Part shown: positions 24,959 through 33,409 of the stretch, one piece after another
Position numbering within the stretch: the first letter of the stretch is position 1
How the letters are laid out: each line of letters starts with the position of its first letter
DNA from: Haloarcula laminariae
GTDB taxonomy: Archaea; Halobacteriota; Halobacteria; Halobacteriales; Haloarculaceae
DNA: 64,000 nucleotides
Assembly (NCBI RefSeq): GCF_025457605.1
Contig: NZ_JAMZFY010000001.1
Coordinates: forward strand, 868,001-932,000
Direction of reading: 5' to 3'
The notes under the pieces: generated by a model
What the model saw: only the letters and a program-made list of their open reading frames with translations
Databases searched by the model: none
Told to the model about the DNA's origin: nothing
Translations under genes and position numbers: made by a program

Positions 24959-27100
24959 ATGAGCGACCCTACCGCCCGGAACCGACTCGACGAGGCCGAG
25001 AGCCCCTATCTCCGCCAGCACGCGGACAACCCCGTCAACTGGCAACCGTGGGACGAGCGGGCCCTCGAAGCCGCGAAGGAGCGGGACGTGCCCATCTTTC
25101 TCTCTATCGGCTACGCCGCCTGTCACTGGTGTCACGTCATGGAGGAGGAGAGCTTCCAGGACGAGGCCGTCGCCGAGCAACTGAACGAGAACTTCGTCCC
25201 CATCAAGGTCGACCGGGAGGAACGGCCTGACCTCGACAGCATCTACATGAGCATCTGCCAGCAGGTGACCGGCGGCGGCGGGTGGCCCCTCTCGGCGTGG
25301 CTCACGCCCGAGGGGGAGCCCTTCTACGTCGGGACGTACTTCCCGCCCGAGGAGAAGCGCGGCCAGCCCGGCTTTTCGGAACTGCTCGACCGCCTCTCTC
25401 ACTCCTGGTCGGACCCCGAGCAACGCGAGGAGATGGAGAACCGCGCCCGGCAGTGGACCGACGCCATCGAGAGCGACCTCGAAGACGTTGGCGAACCCGG
25501 CGACCCCGCCGAGGACCTCATACAGACGGCGGCGACCGTCGCCCACCGGGGCGCCGACCGGGACCACGGCGGCTGGGGGTCGGGCGGGCCGAAGTTCCCA
25601 CAGACCGGGCGGATTCACGCGCTCCTCCGGGCGCACGGGGACGGCGGGGCTCCCAGCGGCGGACCCGACGACGACTACCTGGCCGTCGTCGAGGAGACGC
25701 TGAACGCGATGGCCGACCGCGGGCTCTACGACCACGTCGGCGGCGGCTTCCACCGCTACTCGACGGACATGCAGTGGGCGGTACCCCACTTCGAGAAGAT
25801 GCTGTACGACAACGCCGAGATACCCCGCGCCTTCCTCGCCGGCTACCAGGCCACCGGCAACGAACGCTACGCAGCGGTCGTCCGCGAGACGTTCGACTTC
25901 GTCCAGCGGGAGCTCCAGCACGACGAGGGGGGCTTTTTCAGCACGCTGGACGCCGTCAGCCGACCGCCCGGGAGCGACGAAAGCGCCGACACCGAGGAGG
26001 GCGCCTTCTACGTCTGGACGCCCGAACAGGTCCACGACGCCGTGGACGACGAAACGGCGGCAGACATCGTCTGTGAGTACTTCGGCGTCACCGGGAGCGG
26101 GAACTTCGAGGGGGCGACGGTGCTCGGCGTCCGCAAGCCCGTCGGGGTACTCGCCGAGGAGTACGACCTGAGCGAGACGGCGCTGACCGAAAAGCTACAG
26201 ACGGCCCTGAACGAGGCCTTCGAGGCCCGCGAGTCCCGACCGCGCCCCGCCCGCGACGAGAAGATTCTGGCCGGCTGGAACGGGCTGATGATATCGGCCC
26301 TCGCGGAGGGCGCTCTCGTCCTCGACGACGGCTACGCCGACGTGGCCGCCGACGCGCTCTCGTTCGTCCGCGAGCACCTCTGGGACGAGTCCGAAAACCG
26401 CCTCTCGCGTCGCTTCAAGGACGGCGACGTGGCTATCGACGGCTACCTGGAGGACTACGCCTTCCTCGGGCGGGGCGCGTTCGACCTCTATCAGGCCACC
26501 GGCGACGTCGAGTACCTGGACTTCGCGCTGGACCTGGCTGACGCCGTCGTCGAGGCCTTCTGGGACAGCGAGGCGGAGACGCTGTATTTCACCCCGACCG
26601 GCGGCGAGTCGCTGGTCGCCCGGCCACAGGAGCTTGGCGACCAGTCCACTCCCTCCAGTACGGGCGTCGCGGTGTCGCTGTTGCTGGAACTGGCCCACTT
26701 CAGCGACGGCGACCGGTTCGCCGACGTGGCCGAGCGGGTCGTCCGGAGCCACGCCGACCGCGTCTCCGCGAACCCGCTGCAACACGCCTCGCTCACGCTC
26801 GCGACGGACACCTACGAGCAGGGGTCGCTCGAACTCACGCTCGTCTGTGACCCGACCGACCCGCCGGCCGAGTGGACCGAGACTCTCGCCGACCGCTACG
26901 TCCCCCGGCGCCTGCTGGCCTGGCGGCCCGACGAGGGCCTGGAATCGTGGCTCGATACGCTCGACCTGGCCGAGACCCCGCCCATCTGGGCCGGGCGCGA
27001 CCGCGTCGACGGCGAGCCGACGGTGTACGCCTGTCGGAACTTCGCCTGCTCGCCGCCCCGACACGACCTCCGCGAGGCCCTCGACTGGGGACAGGATTGA
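24959..27100 (+). CDS. YyaL/SPATA20-type thioredoxin-domain protein (DUF255)
   Basis: The 713-residue protein has an N-terminal thioredoxin-like domain (about 1-165) with NPVNWQPW and a CHWCH active site at residues 55-59. A long all-alpha (alpha/alpha)6-barrel-like region follows (about 190-650), with GGGFHRYSTDMQWAVPHFEKM and an AGWNGLMISALAEGA block. This architecture matches YyaL and human SPATA20; the enzymatic role is unproven, though barrel relatives act on sugars. The ATG at 24959 is preferred, as 45 upstream codons are Arg/Pro-rich and lie in the divergent promoter region. Confidence 0.9.
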   Translation: MSDPTARNRLDEAESPYLRQHADNPVNWQPWDERALEAAKERDVPIFLSIGYAACHWCHVMEEESFQDEAVAEQLNENFVPIKVDREERPDLDSIYMSICQQVTGGGGWPLSAWLTPEGEPFYVGTYFPPEEKRGQPGFSELLDRLSHSWSDPEQREEMENRARQWTDAIESDLEDVGEPGDPAEDLIQTAATVAHRGADRDHGGWGSGGPKFPQTGRIHALLRAHGDGGAPSGGPDDDYLAVVEETLNAMADRGLYDHVGGGFHRYSTDMQWAVPHFEKMLYDNAEIPRAFLAGYQATGNERYAAVVRETFDFVQRELQHDEGGFFSTLDAVSRPPGSDESADTEEGAFYVWTPEQVHDAVDDETAADIVCEYFGVTGSGNFEGATVLGVRKPVGVLAEEYDLSETALTEKLQTALNEAFEARESRPRPARDEKILAGWNGLMISALAEGALVLDDGYADVAADALSFVREHLWDESENRLSRRFKDGDVAIDGYLEDYAFLGRGAFDLYQATGDVEYLDFALDLADAVVEAFWDSEAETLYFTPTGGESLVARPQELGDQSTPSSTGVAVSLLLELAHFSDGDRFADVAERVVRSHADRVSANPLQHASLTLATDTYEQGSLELTLVCDPTDPPAEWTETLADRYVPRRLLAWRPDEGLESWLDTLDLAETPPIWAGRDRVDGEPTVYACRNFACSPPRHDLREALDWGQD

Positions 27101-27159
27101 CCGCTGGGGTCGCTCCCACCGCCGTGGTCCATCGACACGGTCCCTTCCAGACTGCGGTG

Positions 27160-27888
27160 TCAGTAGTGTTTGAACAGCAACCCTCTGACGTCGTCCTTGG
27201 TCCGGACGGTCTCCGTCGTCCCGTCAGGTAAGTCGACCTCGTAGGGCTCGTCTCCCCCGCCCTCCCGCCACTTGTCGTCGTGGTCGGTGAGCAGCTGGTT
27301 GGCCGCCGAGAGAATCGCGCCCGGCCCGTCGGTGCTCGGTGTCGGCCCGGAGCCGCTCTCGTCGCTCGCGGTCTCGTCGTCGCCAGCCGCGTCGTCGGCC
27401 GACAGCCCATCAGTGTCCTCCGCCGCGTCGTCGCCTTCGCCGTCGGTAGCGCTGCTCTGTTCGCCCTCGGTGTCGCCGTCGGCAGCGCCGCTCTGTGCGT
27501 CGTCGACCTCGTCGTCCCCAGCGCTGGCCTCCGAACCGCCGGCATTGCTCTCCGTGTCCGCGCCGTCGACGGCCGCGAGGCGGGCCGCGAACTCCTCGAC
27601 GCCCAGCGTCGAGAGGAGCTTTCCCCGCATGGTCTCCGCGTCAATTCCGCTGCCGGGGACTCCTTCCACGCCGGTCGCGACCGCCTGGAGGTCCTGGAAC
27701 TCGGCCGTGGCGATTCGCTCGTGGCTGACGTCGCCCCGCTGCTCGGGGGGCGTGTACGTATCGAGGAGATACTGCACCACGTCTGTCGTCCGTATGTGGC
27801 CGTAGGTGTCGATGTACGCCGCCGACAGCTCGTCCTGGATGGTCGCCAGCCGCTCACGCTGTGAGTCGCTGACCGTGATTTCGGGCAT
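27160..27888 (-). CDS. Haloarchaeal protein with folded ends and a low-complexity acidic middle
   Basis: The 242-residue product begins with a helical region (about 1-100) that contains VVQYLLDTYTPPEQRG, then a long Asp/Glu/Ser/Ala tract (about 110-190) without order, and a C-terminal small domain (about 195-242) ending in EVDLPDGTTETVRTKDDVRGLLFKHY (written here as its two halves EVDLPDGTTETV and KDDVRGLLFKHY). I do not recognise the family. The two conserved-looking ends joined by an acidic linker suggest an adaptor or partner-binding protein. It lies between the YyaL gene and the histidine kinase, with 58 and 89 bp spacing. Confidence 0.65.
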   Translation of the reverse strand: MPEITVSDSQRERLATIQDELSAAYIDTYGHIRTTDVVQYLLDTYTPPEQRGDVSHERIATAEFQDLQAVATGVEGVPGSGIDAETMRGKLLSTLGVEEFAARLAAVDGADTESNAGGSEASAGDDEVDDAQSGAADGDTEGEQSSATDGEGDDAAEDTDGLSADDAAGDDETASDESGSGPTPSTDGPGAILSAANQLLTDHDDKWREGGGDEPYEVDLPDGTTETVRTKDDVRGLLFKHY

Positions 27889-27977
27889 TAGTAGCCAAGA
27901 TTCTATTCCCCAGCATGGTGTACTTTACCCCCGGCTGTGAACCGACGCGCCGTCTCGGCTGTGTGGTCCACGGGCTC

Positions 27978-29810
27978 TCAGCCGTCGGCGAACTCGACAC
28001 CGGTAATCTCGAACCGGGCGCCCCCCTCGGCGCTCTCGGTCACGTCGACGTCCCAGCCGTGCGTCTCGGCGGCCTCTTTGACGATGTTCAACCCGAACCC
28101 GGTGCCTCGGTCACTCGTCGAATAGCCGACCCGGAAGACGCGCTCGCGCTCGCTCTCGGGGATGCCCGGCCCGTCGTCTGCGACATAGAAGCCGCCGTCA
28201 AGGGGCCCGACGGTGAGCGAGACCCCGTCGCCGTCGCTGATGGCGCCCGCGGACTGCGATTGCCGGTCCGTCGAGCTGTGTTCGACAGCGTTCGAAAAGA
28301 GATTCTCGAGCAGGTGTCTGAGCTGCGATTCGTCGGCGGCGATGGTCGCGTCCGTCGTCACCGAGAGAGCCCCCTCCGAGAGGCCGGTCGTCCGGGCACA
28401 CGCCGTCGCGAGCCCGGCGAGTTCGACCGGCACCGGCTCCGACTCCGTCTCGCCGTGCCGGGCCAGGTCGACCAGGTCGTCTATCAGTTGCTCCATCCGC
28501 TCGACGGTACGGTGACACCGTTCGAGGGACTCCTCGTCGTCGGTCTCGATGAGGGCGAGCGACGCGGAGAGCGTCCGCAGCGGGTTCCGGAGGTCGTGAC
28601 TGACCACCGTGACGAACTCGTCGAGGCGCTCGTTCTGGCGCTTGAGTTCCCGCTCGCGCTCCTTGCGGGCCGTGATGTCGCGGAAGTACCCCTGGTTGTA
28701 GTGCTGTCCGCCGATTTCGACGGTCTGGGAGCTGATCTCCACGGGGATTCGCTCGCCCGCCGAATCGACGACGTAGAGCTCCTCGTGCCCGTCGAGCGAG
28801 TCGGCCCGGCCGCCGCCGGCGCCGACGTGCCGGTCGAACAGCGACGCGTACGCTTCCCCCTCCTCGGGCGGGTGCAGCGCCGTCTGGTCGAGTCCGACTA
28901 TCTCATCGCGGGGCCGGTCGAGCAGTTGGGCCCCCGCCCGGTTCGTCTCGCATATCTCGCCCGACTCGGTGTCGGCGACGAAGGCCGCGTCCGGGGCGCC
29001 GTCGAGCAGGGTCTGGTACCACTGCTTGGTCTCGACGAGACGCTCCTCCCGTTCCCGGCGGTCCGTGATGTCCCGAACCGTCCCGCGGACGTGCTGACAG
29101 GCACCGTCCTCGAACTGGGGGTCGGCCCGCGTCCGAACCCATTTGTCGGTGCCGTCGGCGGCGGTGACCCGGACCTCGATATCGTACGGCTCGCCGTCCG
29201 CCAGGGCCCCCTCGACGGCGTCCCGGACCGTATCGCAGTCCTCGGGGTGGTAGAACCGCTGGATGTCACCCATCGGCGACAGGTCGCGGTCCCGGTCGAC
29301 CTCGTATATCTCGTACACCTGGTCGGTGACGTACGCCTCCCCCTGTTCCGGGTCGTACTCCCAGGCCCCGGCGTCGGCGATGTCCTGGGTCTTCTCCAGC
29401 AGCTCGGTTTTCCGCTCCAGTTCCCGCTCCGCGCGGAACTGCCCCACCGCCCGGCTGACCCGGTTCGCGAGCAGTTCGTACTGGTCGGTGCCGGACGCTT
29501 TCTGGAGATAGTCCGTCGCGCCGAGCGTCAGGGCCTCGCTGGCGACCGCTTCGCTCCCCTTCCCGGTAAAGAGGATAAACGGGAGGTCGGGGTAGGACTC
29601 GCGGACGGCTTCGAGGAACTCCAGGCCGTTCATCCCGGGCATGTCGTAGTCGGAGACGACACAGTCGACCGCCGACGTGAGCTGTTCCAGCCCGTCGGCC
29701 CCGCCGGGCGCGGTCTCGACTGTGAAACGGCCGTCGCGTTCGAGGAACTGGGCCGTTACCTCGGCGAAATCCGGCTCGTCGTCGACGTGAAGAACGCGGA
29801 TGTCGTCCAT
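27978..29810 (-). CDS. Hybrid sensor histidine kinase: REC-PAS-PAS-HisKA-HATPase
   Basis: The 610-residue cytoplasmic kinase has an N-terminal receiver (1-120, phospho-acceptor Asp54 in VVSDYDMPG, Lys in YLQKAS), two PAS domains (about 135-260 and 265-395, each closing with RDITDR or RDITAR), and a HisKA core with the phospho-acceptor in VVSHDLRNPLRTLSAS. The ATPase domain has the N box LFSNAVEHS, G1 box DDGPGIPE and G2 box GTGFGLNIV. No membrane segment is present, so it probably senses an intracellular signal. REC at the N-terminus is typical of haloarchaeal kinases. A separate response regulator is not adjacent. Confidence 0.92.
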   Translation of the reverse strand: MDDIRVLHVDDEPDFAEVTAQFLERDGRFTVETAPGGADGLEQLTSAVDCVVSDYDMPGMNGLEFLEAVRESYPDLPFILFTGKGSEAVASEALTLGATDYLQKASGTDQYELLANRVSRAVGQFRAERELERKTELLEKTQDIADAGAWEYDPEQGEAYVTDQVYEIYEVDRDRDLSPMGDIQRFYHPEDCDTVRDAVEGALADGEPYDIEVRVTAADGTDKWVRTRADPQFEDGACQHVRGTVRDITDRREREERLVETKQWYQTLLDGAPDAAFVADTESGEICETNRAGAQLLDRPRDEIVGLDQTALHPPEEGEAYASLFDRHVGAGGGRADSLDGHEELYVVDSAGERIPVEISSQTVEIGGQHYNQGYFRDITARKERERELKRQNERLDEFVTVVSHDLRNPLRTLSASLALIETDDEESLERCHRTVERMEQLIDDLVDLARHGETESEPVPVELAGLATACARTTGLSEGALSVTTDATIAADESQLRHLLENLFSNAVEHSSTDRQSQSAGAISDGDGVSLTVGPLDGGFYVADDGPGIPESERERVFRVGYSTSDRGTGFGLNIVKEAAETHGWDVDVTESAEGGARFEITGVEFADG

Positions 29811-29936
29811 ATGACCGGTATTGACCCACCCTCGTATAATAGCGTTCGTACCGGCGCGCGTGTCTACCGGCCGCTGTGCGGCACCAGCCGCCGCTTCGGG
29901 GAGATACTACCCGGCGGACAGTCCGTCGCTCCGGAA

Positions 29937-30329
29937 TCAGAGCGCCGACTCTATCTCGTCGGCGAGACAGACGGCGATGGGGACCCGTTCCTCCTCGACG
30001 AAGCGGGCGATCTCCTCGCCGTCGTGTTCGACGACGACCGTCGGGATGTACTCGATGTCGTACTCCTCGACGCCGGGGCCGGTCTTCGAGCCGTCCTCCT
30101 CCTTCTCGGTCGGGTAGTGGTGAATCCGCGAGGCGGGGACCTCCGCGGCTTTCAGCGCCGCGCCGAAGTCGGGAAGCTGTGCGCGACAGTCCTTGCACCA
30201 GTCGCCGCCCCAGACGTGGTAGTGCAGTTCGGTCCGGTGGCTGGCGAGGAGATCGACCGTGTCGGCGTAGGCGTCCTCGACCCAGACCGGGTTCGGCTCC
30301 ATCGTTTCGAGGCGTCCGGTTTCGCTCAT
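29937..30329 (-). CDS. Thioredoxin-family protein
   Basis: This 130-residue protein has a thioredoxin fold with the redox motif CKDC at residues 45-48 in VWGGDWCKDCRAQLPDF and the cis-proline in YIPTVVV. The N-terminal segment (1-33) is longer than in plain thioredoxin and Glu-rich. The WCKDC context resembles thioredoxins that reduce specific partners rather than the main one. The neighbour is a DUF488 protein, 40 bp upstream on the same strand, so they may be cotranscribed. Confidence 0.88.
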   Translation of the reverse strand: MSETGRLETMEPNPVWVEDAYADTVDLLASHRTELHYHVWGGDWCKDCRAQLPDFGAALKAAEVPASRIHHYPTEKEEDGSKTGPGVEEYDIEYIPTVVVEHDGEEIARFVEEERVPIAVCLADEIESAL

Positions 30330-30369
30330 GGGTACCAGTAGCGGTGCAACTGGCTTCAACCCTCGCCTC

Positions 30370-30804
30370 TCACACCGCGTCGGTCCGCTCGCGGAGTCGG
30401 TCCCGGAGGAGGTGGCGATGACACCGTTTGTTGTCGTCCTCGAAGCAGACGAGAACGACCGTCTCGCCGTTCCGGACCCGCGACGCCAGCCCGTCGAGCG
30501 CCCGCCGAGCACCGTCGTCATCGTCGAGATGTGAGCGGTACCGGGACTCGAAGTCAGTCTCGTCCCAGGCGGCGTTGTGCGCGCCCGTCTCACAGAGCCC
30601 CTGCATCCGCAGGTCCTCGGCGCGCTGTTTGGTCTCCCCGAGCAGCTCCGACGGCGGCCCCAGTTCCGGGCGGTTCTCGTCGACCGCGGCGTGGAACCAG
30701 CCCGTCGGCTCGCGGACCACACCGACGAGCGTCTCGTCCCCAGTGAGGTCGGCCAAGTCGTGCTGTACCGCCGCCACGTACGTCTCCCGTACCGCTCCGC
30801 TCAT
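30370..30804 (-). CDS. DUF488 family protein
   Basis: The 144-residue protein ends in the DUF488 signature VVLVCFEDDNKRCHRHLL, with Cys and His residues (C..D...CHR) at about 118-130 that resemble a nucleotide- or metal-binding site. The middle has LRMQGLCETGAHNAAWDETDF. The enzymatic role of DUF488 is not established. The start at 30804 gives MSGAVRET and sits in a good position before the gene; an ATG 38 codons upstream overlaps the divergent cysteine-synthase promoter. Paired with the thioredoxin gene. Confidence 0.8.
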   Translation of the reverse strand: MSGAVRETYVAAVQHDLADLTGDETLVGVVREPTGWFHAAVDENRPELGPPSELLGETKQRAEDLRMQGLCETGAHNAAWDETDFESRYRSHLDDDDGARRALDGLASRVRNGETVVLVCFEDDNKRCHRHLLRDRLRERTDAV

Positions 30805-30912
30805 ACCGGAACGTGGCCCTCGCGGCGGAAAGAACTGCCGGCACCCGCGACTCCCCCTCGGCCTTGGCGGTTCCACGGGGGGTTTTAACCGGCGACGGCG
30901 TACCCCCGGCCA

Positions 30913-31836
30913 ATGCACGAGTCACTCAACGACTCCATCGTCGAGACCATCGGCTCGCCGCTGGTGTCGGTCGCCGCCCCGGAGGGGACGACCGTGGCCG
31001 CGAAGGTCGAGTCGTTCAACCCGGGCGGCTCCGCGAAGGACCGCCCGGCGCGGTTCATGATAGAACGGGCCGAGCGCGAGGGGGTCATCACCCCCGGCGA
31101 CACGCTGGTCGAACCGACCAGCGGCAACACCGGTATCGGGATGGCGATGGTCGGCGCCGCGAAGGGGTACGACGTGGTGCTGGTGATGCCCGGCTCGAAG
31201 TCGCCCGAGCGCCGCCAGGTAATGGGTGCCTACGGCGCCGAAATCGAACGGGTCGACGGCGACATCTCGGCCGCCAAGGAGCGGGCCGACGAACTCACCG
31301 ACCGCGACGGCTACATCCAGCTGCGGCAGTTCGAGAACCCGGCGAACCCGGAGGCTCACTACGAGACCACGGGCCCCGAGATACTCGAACAGGTCGGCGA
31401 CCGGACCGTCGACGCCCTGGTCGCGGGCGTCGGGACCGGCGGCACCATCACGGGCATCGGCCGCCGCCTCCGGGAGGCGTTCCCCGACGTGGACATCGTC
31501 GCCGTCGAGCCGGCCGACAACGCCGTCCTCTCGGGGATGGAGCCCGGTACCGGCGAGGACAGCTTCCAGGGGATGGGGCCCGGGTTCGTCAGCGACAACC
31601 TCGACGTGGACCTGCTGGACGACGTCAAGACCGTCGAACTCGACGACGCCGAGGCCGAATGTCGCCGCCTCGCCCGCGAGGAGGGCATCCTCGTCGGGCA
31701 GTCCTCGGGCGCGTCGAATCTCGCGGCCCGGGAGGTGGCCGAGGAACTGAGAGCGGAGGGGGTCACGGACCCGTTCGTCGTCACGGTCTACTGGGACAGC
31801 GGCGAGCGGTACATGTCGACCGGGATGTTCGACTAG
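30913..31836 (+). CDS. Cysteine synthase (PLP-dependent)
   Basis: The 307-residue enzyme makes L-cysteine from O-acetylserine (or a related activated serine) and sulfide. The PLP lysine is Lys42 in NPGGSAKDRPA, the asparagine loop TSGNTG is at residues 69-74, and the phosphate-binding VGTGGTITG is at about 177-185. The terminal block ILVGQSSGASN is also conserved. The length is that of CysK. A cystathionine beta-synthase-like activity cannot be excluded by sequence. The stop shares a CTAG with the converging FilR1-type regulator. Confidence 0.92.
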   Translation: MHESLNDSIVETIGSPLVSVAAPEGTTVAAKVESFNPGGSAKDRPARFMIERAEREGVITPGDTLVEPTSGNTGIGMAMVGAAKGYDVVLVMPGSKSPERRQVMGAYGAEIERVDGDISAAKERADELTDRDGYIQLRQFENPANPEAHYETTGPEILEQVGDRTVDALVAGVGTGGTITGIGRRLREAFPDVDIVAVEPADNAVLSGMEPGTGEDSFQGMGPGFVSDNLDVDLLDDVKTVELDDAEAECRRLAREEGILVGQSSGASNLAAREVAEELRAEGVTDPFVVTVYWDSGERYMSTGMFD

Positions 31837-32594
31837 TCGACCCGGTCGGCGTCCCGTTTGAACGCCTCGTATTTCGCCCGCGTCCACTCGTTCATGGCTT
31901 CGGTGTCGCTGTGGACGGCGCCGCGGACGCCCTCGTCCGTGTGGACGATGAAGCCGCTGACGGTTCCCCCGGGTTTCTCGGCTATCCAGACCGCGTACGG
32001 CATCGTCTCGTCGGTCACGTAGAGCGCCACGTTGTCGGCCGACGAGAAGCGCGCGAACGCGTCCTCGTACGCCGAGGACAGCGCGTCGAACACGTCCGCA
32101 GTCAACACCAGTTCCGTGTCGTCGCCGTCGTCGACGAGTTCGGCGACTTCGCCGATGTACGTTGGCGTCACCGATGGTCCGGTGGCCCGCAGTTTCGTCG
32201 CGCCGTCGCCCAGCGCAGTCGCCGCCTCGATGGGGGCCTGTGGCGTCGCTATCGTCGACTCCACGACGGTCGCGTCGCGGAGAACGGCGGGGTCGATATC
32301 GACGTCGGGGGGCAGCGCGTCGAGGACCGGCTGGGCGCGTGTGAGCGCGTCGAGCCGGTCGAGAAAACCCTCGTAGGCCGAGAGCGCCTGTCGGCCGGCG
32401 TAGGTCGCCTCGTAGCTGCTGCCCTCCCTGGCGACCAGTGACGCCGAGCGCAGCTCCTCGATGGCTCTGTCGACCGTCGAGCGGGAGATAGAGAGCCGCT
32501 GTACCAGTTCGGGCTTGGTCAGTGGCTCCGACAGCGCCTGCAACACCTCACGCCGCCGGGCGACGACGTCCGCAGTGTCTACCACCGGGGGCAT
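31833..32594 (-). CDS. Winged-helix regulator with FilR1-type sensor domain
   Basis: The 253-residue protein has an N-terminal winged helix (about 10-75) with LVQRLSISRSTVDRAIEEL as the recognition helix and a wing REGSSYEAT. The C-terminal 150 residues match the FilR1/DUF1724 middle domain often fused to HTH domains in archaea, with VSGFIVHTDEGVRGAV near its end. Such regulators are thought to bind small ligands. A TATA-like GGGATATAAGTC lies about 30 bp upstream near 32610-32624, on the other strand orientation. Confidence 0.85.
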   Translation of the reverse strand: MPPVVDTADVVARRREVLQALSEPLTKPELVQRLSISRSTVDRAIEELRSASLVAREGSSYEATYAGRQALSAYEGFLDRLDALTRAQPVLDALPPDVDIDPAVLRDATVVESTIATPQAPIEAATALGDGATKLRATGPSVTPTYIGEVAELVDDGDDTELVLTADVFDALSSAYEDAFARFSSADNVALYVTDETMPYAVWIAEKPGGTVSGFIVHTDEGVRGAVHSDTEAMNEWTRAKYEAFKRDADRVD

Positions 32595-32764
32595 ATACTC
32601 TCACACAGTGACGCGGGGATATAAGTCGTTCTCAGGGCGCGTCAGTTGTCGGGAGAACGTTCACCAGGTGGGAACTTTCCCGCCCGTTCGGTATATGTCA
32701 CTCACCGCTCAATTGAAAGTGCAGGCTCGCTGTAGCGAGGTGGGAGATTCACGGTGGCACCCAT

Positions 32765-32807
32765 CGGCCGCGACGGCCACGCCTCTGACAGCCGGCCGTC
32801 GCGGCCG
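32765..32807 (-). repeat. 14-bp perfect stem-loop
   Basis: The arms 32765-32778 (CGGCCGCGACGGCC) and 32794-32807 (GGCCGTCGCGGCCG) are perfectly complementary with a 15-nt loop. It lies 78-120 bp past the stop of the DUF5804 gene and may act as a terminator or a processing element; no T run follows on either strand. Confidence 0.6.
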
Positions 32808-32884
32808 TTACTGCCTCACGATTCCTCGGCGAGTCTCTCCTGTGGCTACCGACTGTCCGGCACACGCCGTCTCGGTGTCGCCGT

Positions 32885-33382
32885 TCAGGCTCCGAACTCC
32901 GATTCGGTGACGCGCACGACCAGCGTGTCGTCGACCTCGCGGAGGTCGTAGTCGGGAATCGTCTCGCCGGTCCGAGTGAGCAACATCGGCTCGACGAGCG
33001 CCGGCGGCCGGTCCTGTGACGCCGACTCCTCGCCCTCGGCCGGCGGCTCCTCGACGATACCGTACACCGTCAGGAACCGCCCCGTCTCCTCGGGCGCTAT
33101 CTCGTCGTCCCTGATAGCGGTCGCCAGTTCCCGCGAGAGCCACTCGCTCTCGCTGATGGAGGGGACCTTCACGAACGCGGCGTCGGTAAAGCGGACGAGA
33201 TACCAGTTCAGGTCGTTGAGCAGGGCGACCGCCGCGCCCAGGCTCACCGTCTCGACCTGGAGGGTGTTCTCGAAGGGCTCCCGCAGGTCGTAGGTGACCA
33301 GGGCGTTCCGGGCGGTCTCACGGGAGAGCAGTTCGTACCGGAGGTTCACGTCCTCGCTCCCGACGAGACACACCTGGGCCAT
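32885..33382 (-). CDS. DUF5804 family protein
   Basis: The 165-residue haloarchaeal protein matches DUF5804: an N-terminal AQVCLVGSEDVNLRYELLS, a middle SLGAAVALLNDLNWYLVRF and a downstream SESEWLSRELATAIRDD. A C-terminal extension with an acidic linker (EEPPAEGEESAS) and a small beta region follows. Function is unknown. The ATG at 33382 is preferred over one 4 codons earlier because alignable sequence begins there. It ends 27 bp from the thiI stop side, in the same transcriptional direction as thiI. Confidence 0.8.
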   Translation of the reverse strand: MAQVCLVGSEDVNLRYELLSRETARNALVTYDLREPFENTLQVETVSLGAAVALLNDLNWYLVRFTDAAFVKVPSISESEWLSRELATAIRDDEIAPEETGRFLTVYGIVEEPPAEGEESASQDRPPALVEPMLLTRTGETIPDYDLREVDDTLVVRVTESEFGA

Positions 33383-33409
33383 ACGCCGACTCACTGGCGC
33401 CCCGGAGAT

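Noticed and set aside
27915-30341. An 808-codon frame opposite the histidine kinase
   Set aside because: It is a mirror of the kinase gene with low complexity; no supporting motif.
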